Positions 48,789 through 59,598 of a stretch of 64,000 nt of DNA are shown one piece after another (the stretch's first letter is position 1; each line of letters opens with the position of its first letter). The position numbers were made by a program, and so were the translations under genes. Origin of the DNA: Diadema setosum (lineage: Eukaryota; Echinodermata; Echinoidea; Diadematoida; Diadematidae); contig CM067064.1 in assembly GCA_033980235.1 (NCBI GenBank), positions 1,538,501 through 1,602,500 of the forward strand. Reading direction: 5' to 3'. The notes under the pieces are model-generated. The model was not told the DNA's origin. It worked only from the letters and a program-made list of their open reading frames with translations, and made no database searches.

Positions 48789-48947
48789 CTGAGGTAGATG
48801 ACACCCCACATGTAGGTGCGGAACCAGAGGGTGGTCCCACTATTAGCCTGGTACTTCCTGATCAGGATTGGGTGGGGCACCGGGAGGAGACCCACCAGGG
48901 TGCCATGCTGCAGGAACTTTAGGATCTCACTCTCATCTGTCAGACCC
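48789..48947 (-). CDS. HID1: HID1 exon M (last shared exon)
   Basis: 159 nt, acceptor GTATTTGCCAG, donor GTAAGT. It encodes GLTDESEILKFLQHGTLVGL, LPVPHPILIRKYQANSGTTL and WFRTYMWGVIYLR. It ends after two bases of the arginine codon, which is completed identically (AG+G) by either terminal exon. Confidence 0.97.
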
Positions 48948-49016
48948 CTGGCAAATACATTGTAGAATGATAATGCAAGGTTTAAAAATGTCATTGCCCT
49001 CAAAATATATCTAACT

Positions 49017-49050
49017 GGATCTATCTATCATCTACCTATCTATCTATCTC

Positions 49051-49099
<49 letters not shown>

Positions 49100-49195
49100 C
49101 TTTATCTATCCATGAATCTATTCCTCCATCCATATACATAGATACCTATTTAGCCATCAATCTATCTATTCCTACTTACATATCTATCTATCCAG
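49017..49195. repeat. (TATC)/(TC)n microsatellite
   Basis: TCTATCTATC and a long TC run (49049-49091), then degenerate TATC units. Confidence 0.9.
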
Positions 49196-49203
49196 GTAAC
49201 TAA

Positions 49204-49924
49204 TTCAATGCAACGAAATGCTCTCTTATGAGAATTTCTAGAAAACGCGACCCAGGGCATACCAAGTACACACTCCTTGGCGAACACCTCCAAGAAGTCG
49301 ACAGTCACCAGTACCTAGGGATCTACATAGAAAACAATCTGAAATGGGATAAACGGACCCAACACTCCATCAACAAGGGTACAAGGGCCTTAAACTTCAT
49401 AAGAAGGAACTTCCACCACTGCTCCAAAACAATTAAAGAATGACTCTACCACACCTTAGTAAGACCTTATCTTGAGTACGGATCCATAGCATGGCATCCG
49501 GGCACCGCCAAGAACACCAAATCACTCGAAATGGTACAGAGGCGTGCAGCTCGATTCATAACAGGAGATTTCTCTAGAGAGTCTAGTGTCACTAGTATGA
49601 TGAACACACTTGGCTGGATTCCCCTGGAGGATAGAAGACAACATCTACACTTGTATGTCTCATCAGCTTTTACAAGCTCATCCATGGTGAACTTGACCTA
49701 GATCTCCACAAATACACCTCAAAGAAAGTAACCAGGCTACGGCAGACACACGACGAGCAGTACAACGCTGTATCGACCTTCATCTCCACAAGCCAGCTAG
49801 CAAACTCATTCTTCCCAGACGTAATTTCCCTCTGGAATGACCTCCCAAAAGAAAAAATATTATCCAAGAGTACAGAAGTTTTCAAAACCAAACTAAAAAA
49901 TCAAAGTTTTCACAAAGAAAAATA
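49204..49924 (+). pseudogene. Non-LTR retrotransposon (LINE) reverse transcriptase C-terminal fragment, broken
   Basis: The frame reads KCSLMRISRKRDPGH, YLGIYIENNLKWDKR and RALNFIRRNFHHCSKTIKE. A TGA stop at 49441 is followed in the same frame by LVRPYLEYGSIAWHPG, LEMVQRRAARFITGDFSR and NTLGW. The similarity then jumps frame near 49660 to LVKLIHGE-like and LANSFFPDVISLWNDLPKE, ending TAA. These are the post-catalytic thumb and C-terminal motifs of jockey/CR1-type elements. At least one stop and one frameshift, with no upstream catalytic part, make it a dead 5'-truncated copy, antisense to HID1. The 3' tail runs into a TCTA repeat. Confidence 0.85.
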
Positions 49925-51702
49925 AACTTGTGCTACCACTCTCGTCAGTCCTGAGCTACCCTTCCTAGCGGAAGTCTTCGGGGATAACTACTACAAGGTA
50001 CATGGTATAAGGTACCTAGATACACCTATATCTTTCTTTCTTTCTATCTATCTATCTATCTATCTATCCTAACTATCCATCATTCTATGTATCTTTCTAT
50101 CAATAGACATGTGTGAGTAATAGGTAAATGTGACTGTCTTTACAAGGTAGATGCATATGCAGGGCACTGACAACACACCATCATAACAACTCAAACATTA
50201 CAGCAATAACAAAGAGAGACAATATGAAGGGACTTGCAATTTGCATTCAAACCTCTTACCTTTAACCTTGTTAACTTTTTAACATTTAACCTCTGATGGC
50301 ACTCAATTCTGTGCATTGAGTGCATATTCCTGGTACCAGATACAAAGGTGTTTTTGCTTTTACATTGCAGTACTTTACAAAGACCAATACAGTAGTCCAA
50401 TACAGGTCAAATTTGCAAATACTCAATTGCACAGAAGGAAAGAGCAGTAATTATGAAATATCTCTTTTCTTGAGAAATCCTTAACCCTATAAACAAAGCC
50501 GGGCTTTTTGGCTTGTTCTGTGGCCAGGGGGAGGATTGACTTAACCCCCCCCCCTCCCCCCGAGATCTCGGCCATCAATCGCGCAATCACCCTGAAAATT
50601 GGCACATACATATCACTGTCGCGTAATCTACCAAACTATAAAAGGAAAAATTGAATTTTTCATTTTTTATATTTTATATTAAAATTAACATACATAAAAT
50701 CGTAAATTTTGCTCTGATTCAGAAAATAAAGCTAATGGCATCCTAATTTTTGGTGACATTATTCCTTATAGCATTCCTAACAATGTACTTAAAAAAAAAA
50801 ATCTGGTATCAAAGTTATTTTCTAATGTAATATATTGTTTTATGAATTTCTAATGTATTTCTTTGTTATTCGACCTTTTGTGTGTTTTTTTTTGTGATTT
50901 TACCACAAAATTCATTACAGAACCTATTTAAGTCATAATTATGCTGAAATTAATTGATTTCAGCCCTGTAATCATATCTTTTTGAATAAGGTGAGAAAAC
51001 TCTATTTGCATAGACTTTGTACACAAAATCACGTTTTTGAGCCATTAAGGCTGTATGAAAAAACGAGACAGAAACATTGAGCCAAACAAGGTGAGTAGAA
51101 GCTAGCTGTAGAGGAGGTTTCTGTGCTATTTTCTGCAATAACATAAAGTGTCAATGAAATTTTACAGTATGCTACTAAGAAGACAGCAATAACAAAAATA
51201 CAGTAACACAGCCATAGGTCAGTATTTTGAGAGTAAATAAAACAAAACTTTAACTCTGACATATTAGCACGACAGGTTACTGTCTGCATAACAGCAAACA
51301 AGCAGTAAGTGGGAAATAAGTCAGCAATCTCTACTAGACCCAGTTAGTAGTTGTATTTCAGAAAAGGCATCAAAAGCGCCGAATATGCAGTCTGTGATAG
51401 TCAGAAAAAGAAGTGGAAAAAAAAAAAAGAGTGGCCAAAACGACACAAAATGATCCACGATGGTATAGTCAAAGACAGGACATTGCAGGGCCCTGATGTA
51501 TTAATGGGGATAGGAGGGTGCCCCAACTGCCTGTGCTTGCAGAGAGAAATGGATGGGACGTCTGGTCTGCCTGCTTGAACAGATTAGACAAAATGACCTG
51601 GATGCCCTCAATAAACAAGGCCAGAACCTGTGCGGAGTACTGGATGGGTGGAGTGTAGTGACTTGAGAAAAAGACTGCTAGAAACACTGACTCCTATTTG
51701 GT

Positions 51703-52107
51703 TAAAGGGATGGTACAATATTGGTGGAGATGAGAATTTGGCTTTTAAGTTTTTGCAAGATACCGAGAAAACATTTATGAAATAGTACAGAGCGTACCAT
51801 TTTAAGAGGAATTTAAATTTAATTCAAAATCAAATTTATTTGATGAAAATCGGGTTTGGAATGACTGAAGCATCCAAAAACAAAGTAAAACAAAGCGATT
51901 GTAATAAAATGTGGGGCCCACACTTTATCAGAATCGCTCTGTTTTGGATATCTCAGCCATTTCAAAACCAATTTTCATCAAATAAACGTTGAATTCCTCA
52001 TGGAATTACATGCTCTTTCATATTTCATAAGAGGATTCTCATTATCTCAACAAAAAATGTTAGAAACCAGAAATTAGGTCTCAACCAAAATTATACGATA
52101 CCTTTAA
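51703..52107. mobile_element. Foldback MITE, family GGTGGGTCCCACC, copy 2
   Basis: Ends TTAAAGGGATGGTA and TACGATACCTTTAA are inverted. The central palindrome is TGTGGGGCCCACA. It is uninterrupted and shows the host order at the nested insertion of copy 1. Confidence 0.85.
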
Positions 52108-52226
52108 TAACAAAGGAGTCTTTTTCTGAACTTTAAGTAGGAGACTTCTGAGGATGTAGTGACAGGACATGAGTGACCATCAGGACTGGTCAAGGAGGAT
52201 CTCTTCTATTTGACCTTTGAACTCAC

Positions 52227-52318
52227 TTGTCAATGCAGATTTTCTCCACCTGTGGGACCAGCACCTGAAGCAATCTCATGATCGTCTGCAGTGGAAGCTT
52301 CTGTTTCCATGACTGCAC
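52227..52318 (-). CDS. HID1: HID1 exon L
   Basis: 92 nt, acceptor CATAACAACAG, donor GTGAGT. It encodes VQSWKQKLPLQTIMRLLQVL then VPQVEKICIDK, corresponding to human VLSWKSKLPLQTIMRLLQVL. Phase 0 in, phase 2 out. A second AG six bases downstream would remove VQ in frame. Confidence 0.95.
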
Positions 52319-52908
52319 CTGTTGTTATGGAAACAAAGGAAATAGAAATCTCACCATAGGGACGGCTATCTTAGTTCCTATTTACATACTGTACAACCAG
52401 ACACATACGCTGCATGAAACTTTTGTTAATTGGAGCTGACAGCCCTTTTCGAAGCATGAAACTTTCACTAATTGCCACTGGCATTCAATGTACTGTGTAG
52501 ACAGGAACTTTGGCATGCATTTTACTTTCAAGAGTCTTGGCTCCTTGCAAAATTGGCAAAAGTTTCATGCACACGTTTCACAGTAGCCTAACAATCTATG
52601 TTTGGACACCAAGATTATTAACATCTTTATCACATGGTCCAAAACTGAGATATCACATTAGAGTTAGCTTCACATTATTTTTATACACTTAACCCTAAAA
52701 ATAAAGAGAATACTGCTAACATGTCCTAATCATTGAAAGATCTGGTCCCTGATACAGTGTGGCATAGAAAGAAAATGACACAAAATCATCATTGTCTGAT
52801 AACACATCCAAATACAACACCAAGATTGTATGTAAAGTCCCACACACTTCAGATTAGCTCACAAAGAATTTGGTAGCAAATTTCTCAGGTACATTTTTTT
52901 TCCCCTAC
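52319..52908 (-). other. HID1 intron K-L
   Basis: 590 bp. It contains a diverged copy of the ACTGTAAAACAGGAC family (52388-52585). The rest is AT-rich with nothing recognised. Confidence 0.8.
52388..52585. mobile_element. ACTGTAAAACAGGAC-family repeat, copy 2
   Basis: GCATGAAACTTTCACTAATTG, GTGTAGACAGGAACTTTGGC and TCTTGGCTCCTTGCAAAATTG match copies 1 and 3 but are more diverged. Confidence 0.65.
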
Positions 52909-53106
52909 CCATTCTGGTGTTGGCCTCCACTCCCCAGACATGCTAGCAGCAGCACTCGAGGACGTGGATCCAGTCCTCTGCAGCTGTGACGGTCTGTATT
53001 CCTCCCTACCGGAGCCTGCCCTTGCTTGTTGGCCATCCTGTGGTAATCTGCCAGACTCTGAGGAATGGCTTTCTGTGTCACTGTGTGGGGACACTGCAGC
53101 CTGAAG
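52909..53106 (-). CDS. HID1: HID1 exon K (Ser-rich linker)
   Basis: 198 nt, phase 0 at both ends, donor GTAGGG. It encodes LQAAVSPHSDTESHSSESGR, LPQDGQQARAGSGREEYRPS, QLQRTGSTSSSAAASMSG and EWRPTPEW, the last matching the human QWSPTPEW. Three AG acceptors lie close together (TTTTTAG, CTTCAG, GCTGCAG). I chose the first. The second would remove LQ in frame. Confidence 0.88.
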
Positions 53107-53229
53107 CTAAAAATGATAGAGAAACATTGAAATGTAATTCACAGAGTACAGTCTATCACAACACCAAGGAAAGAATCACTATGACAACAATGTATCCTTG
53201 AAAGGAAAATGGTACTATTAAAAAAAAAA

Positions 53230-53401
53230 AAGTACTGTTAAGCAAGATATTTTCAAGGCATGAAATTTTCGCAAATTGCCTTTGGCATTTCATGCATATA
53301 GTGTCGACAAGAACTTTCGTGTGCATTTTAATATCCAAAATCTTGGCTCTAGCAAAATTTGTGAAATTAAAATGCATGTGAAAAGTCCTTGTTTTACAGT
53401 A
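53230..53401. mobile_element. ACTGTAAAACAGGAC-family repeat, copy 3
   Basis: CATGAAATTTTCGCAAATTG, GTGTCGACAAGAACTTTCG, AAATGCATGTGAAAAG and TCCTTGTTTTACAGT match copy 1 closely. Confidence 0.75.
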
Positions 53402-53788
53402 TTTTTGACTGAAGGACACAGGATAGAAAACGATGGCTGCATAGAGGACTTAGAAGTAGGTGAGCTTCTATTGCTGTGTACCACTGGTAGTATGCCATGA
53501 TAGGCCAAGATATTTACTGCATTAACCGCTGTGCAATCACACACTTGGATTAACTTCCCAAGTTTTTTATCAGCATTCAGTAATCCATCCAAACTTGATA
53601 TTCTAGTTGTAAAATCAGCATGTTCACTCAAGTATAATAATGTGCCTCAGTCGAGCAGGTGGGTGGACCATTATGAGAGAATAAAAAAATGGGGGGGGGG
53701 GGGGTACCTTATAATCTTTATTCACTGACAATTAAAGTGAAAACATAGATCTGGTAAGTACAACATATTACAACACTGTATAATGCAG

Positions 53789-53832
53789 AGGGACAACTCG
53801 GCCTGCCGTCAAAGTGAGGCCGAGTTGTCCCC
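53789..53832. repeat. Perfect hairpin GGGACAACTCGGCCT
   Basis: GGGACAACTCGGCCT and AGGCCGAGTTGTCCC pair over 15-16 bp around a 12-nt loop. It could be one end of a MITE or a stem-loop in the pre-mRNA. Confidence 0.8.
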
Positions 53833-54349
53833 AAGTCCAAGTTAGCGTGACCCCGATCGGGTAAGTTCTGAGATTGCGACTCCGGCGAACCTTTTTGGTT
53901 AATACTTCACATTTTCGTGGTTACCCAACGAATATTTTGTTATTACAGCGTTATTCCACACATTTCTTCGGCATACTTGTTCGTTTGGGGTGAAATTTGA
54001 CAATTTTTGCAGGCGTACTAGAACTATGCATAGGTTTTAATTCCAAGACATCTGTGCCAACTGACCATTTCATAATGTATTCAAATCTTATACATGCTTT
54101 GTTCACAAGAGATTGTCATAACAACTGCAAAGTTTGCAAGTGGTTGCCCTGTGTAACAGCAACTGACGATGCTAAGTGAATTCCTACAAATTTAATTGGA
54201 GGAAGTTGGAGTATGAGATTTGTTGCTGGGCTGCAGGAAAAGAAACATACATGAATTTCAATACATTACAGAGATGGTCTATTTATTGGCTGAGAAAATT
54301 CAGCATAGTAAGAGCTAAATCATACAGCTGGGGGGAAAGCTTGGCTTAC

Positions 54350-54507
54350 GTTCTGGGCGGCGTTGTCTCCTCCTCCGCCGGACCCCGCCCTGTTCTCTCC
54401 ACTGGGCCCCGCCCTGTTCTCTCCACTGGAATGCTCCACACTGGCTGCTGCTGCTGCTGCTGCCTCGCCAGGCATCACTTTGGATGTTTCTGTCATCATG
54501 GATACAC
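54350..54507 (-). CDS. HID1: HID1 exon J (low-complexity linker)
   Basis: 158 nt, acceptor CTCCCTGCCAG, donor GTAAGC, phase 1 in and phase 0 out. It encodes GVSMMTETSKVMPGE, seven alanines from GCA repeats, SVEHS, an 8-residue tandem duplication SGENRAGP/SGENRAGS and GGGDNAAQN. The segment replaces a variable acidic linker in other species. The frame is supported by flanking phases rather than by similarity. Confidence 0.8.
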
Positions 54508-55261
54508 CTGGCAGGGAGACAGGAGAAGATCATTCACAAAATCTGTCAAAGAGCTTCGACAACTTTCATGAACGAACAGTTCATGAAAGCACAACAAACA
54601 GTGGATGCTTCGCATGCATCCACTATTCGTAGTCTCAGCGCATTAGAGGTATTGCTTAGGAAAGACAATAGTCTCGCCGTATCCAACGTTTAGCGTAACA
54701 GTAAAGACAAATAGCCGCATCCTCCGCCTAGACTAAAGGCTAGTATCAAACAAGTAATGATGAATAATTCCACTATCATATAGTATCACAGTCTACATGA
54801 AAATGATTCAGTTTATAATAACATCAATCATTAGGTGTAACCATGTGCATTATAAGGACATATGAAGCATTTTGTAGGAAGCTGTTAGATTTCATATCAA
54901 TCTCTGCCTGCAACATGGAATATGTGATCACAATGCAATTTACATGGCACAACACAGCATGCTTTGAAGAGTTAATCACTATTACTTCCGTGTTTTGCTT
55001 TTGAGTTTTTGTTTGTCCAAATTCAGGCTACTGCAAATAAAGCTGGGTATTCAACTGATCATGTGAGCTGGAGCCAACTTTGAAATATGCAAAGACATAA
55101 TCACTAGCCAAGACTATCAGAAAAAAAGTTTAAAGTTTCAATCTCACCAACACAGACCTAACATGACAAACTGTTATAAAGTGTGATATGAAAAGGTCTA
55201 GTCACTGGCATATCTCTCCTTGTGGTATTTTGTAGGTTCAAAGGTCAAACAGGTGGGTTAC
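54508..55261 (-). other. HID1 intron I-J
   Basis: 754 bp of AT-rich sequence. GTTCATGAACG inverted motifs near 54567-54590 are the only structure I noticed. Confidence 0.7.
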
Positions 55262-55489
55262 CTGGAGTGGCAAGAAGGGTAGCCTTCAGCGTGCCTGGCT
55301 CGGCATCAGCCGCCTGCATAGCGCCCTCCATGGTGGCAGCCTCAGGGAAGTCAGCGCTGGGGGTGGGGTTCAGCTTCTTACTCCTCTTGGCTAGAGCCTT
55401 GGAGATTGAGACGTGGTCTGATGGGAGGTTTGCCAGTTGGTGGAACACAGTACGCTTCCGGATGATGGTGTACACCAGGTTGGAGTTGC
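55262..55489 (-). CDS. HID1: HID1 exon I
   Basis: 228 nt, acceptor TGTTGCTAG, donor GTAACC, phase 1 at both ends. It encodes GNSNLVYTIIRKRTVFHQLA, NLPSDHVSISKALAKRSKKL and then the start of the variable linker with NPTPSADFPEAATMEGAM and AEPGTLKATLLATP. The human protein has AEPGTLKTSLVATPG at the matching place. Confidence 0.95.
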
Positions 55490-56242
55490 CTAGCAACAGA
55501 GATGCACAACAGGTGTGGCTTTAAAAAAATCACTCCATCAAAAGTTTACAATGTGACTGCTATCATCACATTCACACAACATACAAAGTAGTAGGCATTC
55601 TGATGGATCTGATGTCTTTCCTGGCAGAGCAGTGAATGTTACTATATCAAATGCTGATCTGGACATGCACAAGGTGTTGACATGAGTAACAAACTAGGGT
55701 CCAGCCATAAAACCTATACATTCGTCAACACAGAGACAAGCTATGAATGGAGTATATTAACAACCACTGGGGCCTCTCTCTGTACCTGACACACCCAGCT
55801 CTTAAGGAGCTTGCTGTATCAGCAGCACAGAAATCATCTTCTTACTCCTCTTTTTTTTCCTCTTTTTTTTTGTTAGCAAACAAACAAACAAACAACCCAA
55901 AACAAGGTAAAATAGTACAATCAGGACAGTTTCTCTATATCAGAAGAACATAACATTTTGACTTGTATTCATTATTTGTTTCTTACACCAGAAAAAAAAA
56001 ATCTGCAGAATTCATAGTATGTGATACACACATACCCATATTTTTATACATATTGCTCTCATGTTTTCTTTTTCATCATTTTGGTCCTGTTCAGTCGCCA
56101 TTTTGAAATTCCTGTCGCCTTGTTCATTCCATACCAAGAGATGACAAAAGTCACTGAAAACTAATTATATTCATAAATAAACATATTGAGTCAGTGAAGG
56201 AACATCAGAGATGCAGCACAATAAGATTCTATGATGCAGTAA

Positions 56243-56279
<37 letters not shown>

Positions 56280-56378
56280 AAACAAACAAACAAACAAACA
56301 AACAAAAAACAAAAAAAAACAATGCCATAACCTAAGATTCTATGATGCAGCAGCTTGGAGACTCTACGATGCACTCAC
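55490..56378 (-). other. HID1 intron H-I
   Basis: 889 bp with C, A, CAAA and TTTTTTTCC low-complexity tracts near 55850-55890 and 56243-56320. Nothing else is recognised. Confidence 0.8.
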
Positions 56379-56543
56379 CATCAAACTGGTACTGGATGAT
56401 GTTGTTAAAGATCTCCAGGAGAAAAAAGACCAGGTGATGATTAGAGGGGCTGGAGAAGAGAAACCATGGAGTGGAGAATGCCTCCAGGAGATGAAGCAGC
56501 TTGTTGGCTGATACCATGGATAGGCTCTTCAAGTAAGGGGACA
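56379..56543 (-). CDS. HID1: HID1 exon H
   Basis: 165 nt, acceptor TTGTTTCCAG, donor GTGAGT, phase 1 at both ends, so it is skippable in frame. It encodes VSPYLKSLSMVSANKLLHLL, EAFSTPWFLFSSPSNHHLVF and FLLEIFNNIIQYQFD. It is nearly identical to the vertebrate protein as I recall it. Confidence 0.96.
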
Positions 56544-57591
56544 CTGGAAACAAGAGTCAAACAGGTTTTGTGATCAGTCACATGTGTCACTTTTATCCCT
56601 AGAATTTATATTACACTCATAATCATATCATAGTATCTTTTTTTATAATATGTCAGAAGTGTTTTATGACATTTTTGTTTTTGATAAATAATTGCTTTCT
56701 CATGGCCGAAAGGGAACCAACTGTCTATAACTGCAATATCACTGATGGCAATGTGTTGAGAGTTTGACAATGAATAAAGGGCTAGGATCAAACAAAACTA
56801 GTTTGAAATATGAGATGCGTTTAAATTTGTAAGACATGGACATTTTGACAGCACTGGCTAGTCATTCAAGATATCTTGGCCATTTCTGCACTCAACCGCA
56901 ATTAGGCAAACCGAGTTTTGATTGCTATGTATCTCCTGTTATATGACATGGGTTGATTTGAATCTTGCGAATCGATACCTATTGCCTGTATGGGTGATTA
57001 TCTCAAGAAGGACCTGTTATACTTATGAATGGGTTCAATGGTAGTTTGCTTTGGGTATTCATGATCTGTATAACCTAACCTTTTGGTATTATGGGTGAAA
57101 GGAATATGTATTGATCTCAAAATAAACTCTTTTGTGTGCTTGGCATATTATTGACTGATTTAATGGACACATTTGGTATTCAAGAACTTTCACAGCTGGT
57201 CTTCAACCCAAAACATCCTCAGATAATCATTCAGTATGTTTTACAAGGAGCCAATGCTGATTGAACATGATGATGGAATCTCACAAGTGGTATGTGAAAG
57301 TAATCTAATGCAAAAACTACTCTACACAACAGAATAGATAATTGGCTCATGGTTCTCTTTATGCACTTTAAACAAATGTGACATCTCATTCAAAGGAAAA
57401 GAAATTGGATATTTCCAGTTTAGTAAAATGGTTTCACACAGAGATGCATGCTTCAAGTTATTCATCTCATTACATGTACATTTCTGTATGAATCACACCT
57501 ACTCACCATTCACACTTACTTACCACTCACTCCTAATTACCATTCACACCTCCTCACCATTCACACCTACTTACCATTCACACCTACTTAC
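56544..57591 (-). other. HID1 intron G-H
   Basis: 1.05 kb. The first hundred bases (transcript sense) are the 17-bp splice-donor repeat. The rest is AT-rich without recognised elements. Confidence 0.8.
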
Positions 57592-57595
57592 CATT
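57494..57595 (-). repeat. 17-bp tandem repeat of the HID1 exon G 5' splice site
   Basis: On the - strand the unit AATGGTAAGTAGGTGTG repeats six times with small changes. The successive donor-like sequences are GTAAGTAG (used, at 57591), GTAAGTAG, GTGAGGAG, GTAATTAG, GTAAGTAA and GTGAGTAG. The first unit includes the last exon codons. As 17 is not a multiple of three, shifting by one or two units breaks the frame and shifting by three adds 51 nt. Confidence 0.9.
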
Positions 57596-57670
57596 CACAA
57601 TGATAGTAAGCAGACAGTCATAGAGAGGCTGTAATCTCTGGTGACCAGATGTGATGATTTTGTGAAACAC
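57592..57670 (-). CDS. HID1: HID1 exon G
   Basis: 79 nt, acceptor ACCATTTCAG, donor GTAAGTAG at 57591. It encodes VFHKIITSGHQRLQPLYDCL then LTIIVN. Phase 0 in, phase 1 out. Its donor is the first of a tandem array of 17-bp repeats, each holding another GT donor candidate. The phase of the next exon fits only the first donor. Confidence 0.95.
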
Positions 57671-58325
57671 CTGAAATGGTTTGACAGAAGAAAGAATATT
57701 TTCGCTCTTAGATATCACTGAATCTTTTTTAGTACAGCACAATGACAACTCCAAAAACAACTACAAAGATAATACATCTCTTCATGCTAATGTAGCCTGT
57801 CATTGGGCAAATTTATGTCAGTCTAGAGTGAATCAGTTTGACTTTTCTGTAGCGTTCAGTAGCACTTAATTTTTGCCAGCCCTTTAAATTGGTGGAGTTC
57901 TTCAGGAAGTGTCAACCAAGCTAATAAATATTTAATATAAAGTGTATGCTTTGTGTTTGTGATGAGCCCTTATCTTACTTGTACAACATGCAAAAAGCAA
58001 ATTACAAGTCTTGATAAAAGGGTATTGGGAATGGTTTGAAGCCCCAATGGGAATTGATTTATCTGCACACATGTATCATTGACATATGATGTCAACACTC
58101 AAAATGAATAGATGCTCTTAAACGAGGAGAATATGTCAACATTCAGAGATCCTCATCCTTTAAAATGTACAAAAATTGCAACCTGTAAGGAGGCAGCACA
58201 AGCATATTCACCTCAAGCATTAAACACAATGTAGTTCATTTCTGCCTGAAAGACTGGACTCATAACTAAATATTTGATTGAAATCTTTGAAGGCCTCCGT
58301 GGCCGTAGGTGGTAGAAGGCTTAAC

Positions 58326-58448
58326 GGTGCACCACGTATTCTTTCTTGGGTATCTATGTGGTCCTGAGGGAGTGGGTAGGCCTCTCAAGGAGCGGGCAGG
58401 TGCTTCTTAGGGTCACATGCATACCCAAGAAAGAATATGTAGTGCCCT
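58326..58448. mobile_element. Short foldback element with TTCTTTCTTGGGTAT arms
   Basis: Arms GGTGCACCACGTATTCTTTC, TTGGGTAT and ATACCCAAGAAAGAATATGT, AGTGCC are inverted over about 33 bp around a 50-bp centre. It abuts the next MITE. Confidence 0.8.
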
Positions 58449-58449
58449 A

Positions 58450-58837
58450 GTAAAGGGATGGTATAGTATTGGTGGAGATGAGGATTGGGCTCTCAACTTT
58501 TTTGCGAGATACCAAGAAAATACTTTTGAAATGGTACAGAGCATACCATTTTAAGAGGAATTCGAAGTTATCATATAGATGACAATCAGTTTTGGAATTA
58601 AGTTGCTGAGACATCCAAAAACAAAGTAAAACAAAGTGATCATAATAAAAGGTGGGTCCCACCTTTTATTCGGATTGCCCTGTTTTGGAAATCTCAGCCA
58701 TTTCGAAACCAATTGTCCTAAAATACATGTTGAATTCCTTTTGGAATTACATGCTCTTTCATATTTCATAAGAAGATTCTCATTATCTCTCCAAAAAATG
58801 TTAGAAACCTGAAGTTAGGTCTCAACCATACCTTTAA
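58450..58837. mobile_element. Foldback MITE, family GGTGGGTCCCACC, copy 3
   Basis: Ends TAAAGGGATGGTATAG and CCATACCTTTAAG. The centre is AAAGGTGGGTCCCACCTTTT, an 18-20-bp perfect palindrome. Confidence 0.85.
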
Positions 58838-58944
58838 GCTTTCTACTGTGAATCCACACTACCAAGGAGCAATGCTAAGAGGACTTGAGACAAAGATAAT
58901 CACATCAGCCATGGGATGGCGATGACTGGAAAAGACTGACTTAC

Positions 58945-59096
58945 TATGATGAGAAAGTCTGCGTGAGTGCCAGTGAAGACAGGGATATCCATAGGGACAC
59001 GCACACTATAGGGCTTGTTCAGACGAACCCCAAAGTTCCTTTCACCACTCAGTAGCAGAAGGATAAATACACCAATGTGCATCAGGCCAACCCGGG
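58945..59096 (-). CDS. HID1: HID1 exon F
   Basis: 152 nt, with its acceptor after a long T tract (TTTTTTTTCCAG) and donor GTAAGT. It encodes SRVGLMHIGVFILLLLSGER, NFGVRLNKPYSVRVPMDIPV and FTGTHADFLII. The LMHIGVFILLLL segment is strongly hydrophobic but belongs to a soluble peripheral protein in this family. Phase 1 in, phase 0 out. Confidence 0.96.
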
Positions 59097-59598
59097 CTGG
59101 AAAAAAAAAAAAAAAAAGAGAGAAAGAGAAAAGGAAAAAAATCATGACATGGAATGAGTGAATACCATGTGAATACCGTAATGTACAATGTACAAGAAAT
59201 GTAATGGAGATAATCAGTTCATTAGATGCAATGATGAAAAAGTTCAACAATGAATGAAGTGTTTTACTTTGGTAGGTAATATGCGTGGCTCCATTCCTTC
59301 ACTCAGACAAATGTGATAAAGCGTATGGCATATTTCAGCACTACACACAGATTCCTTCAATTTTCCACTTCCTGAAACTCTGAAGTTGTAGCCATGTTTC
59401 CATCAAGTCTAAAGTTGCTCTTTGGTTATTGCAGGTAAGTCCACAGCAACCATCAGGTTAAATTGTAGATACCAGTAATGAATATTAACAGAACTGGTAG
59501 AAATTCCTAATCATTGCTACTGAATGGCTGTTTTCAGGTCAACTTTCCATATGCCAATATATGACACAACTTTTTGGTTAGCACTCATAGAGACTCAC
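59097..59598 (-). other. HID1 intron E-F
   Basis: 502 bp, with an A tract next to the exon F acceptor. No element is recognised. Confidence 0.8.

Larger units (their letters stand above)
48948..52226 (-). other. HID1 intron between exons L and M
   Basis: It contains a TCTC/TATC microsatellite (49017-49195), a LINE fragment, a TCTA microsatellite (50030-50068), a C tract near 50545 and a MITE at 51703. Nothing else is recognised. Confidence 0.8.
53107..54349 (-). other. HID1 intron J-K
   Basis: 1.24 kb with the ACTGTAAAACAGGAC copy 3, a G tract near 53691-53703 and a strong hairpin at 53789-53832. No coding sequence is recognised. Confidence 0.8.
57671..58944 (-). other. HID1 intron F-G
   Basis: 1.27 kb with two adjacent foldback elements (58326-58448 and 58450-58837). 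The remainder is unremarkable. Confidence 0.8.

Noticed and set aside
52986..53201. + strand ORFs over HID1 exons J and K (also 54176-54632)
   Set aside because: Antisense shadows of coding exons with repetitive GCT and GC-rich content.
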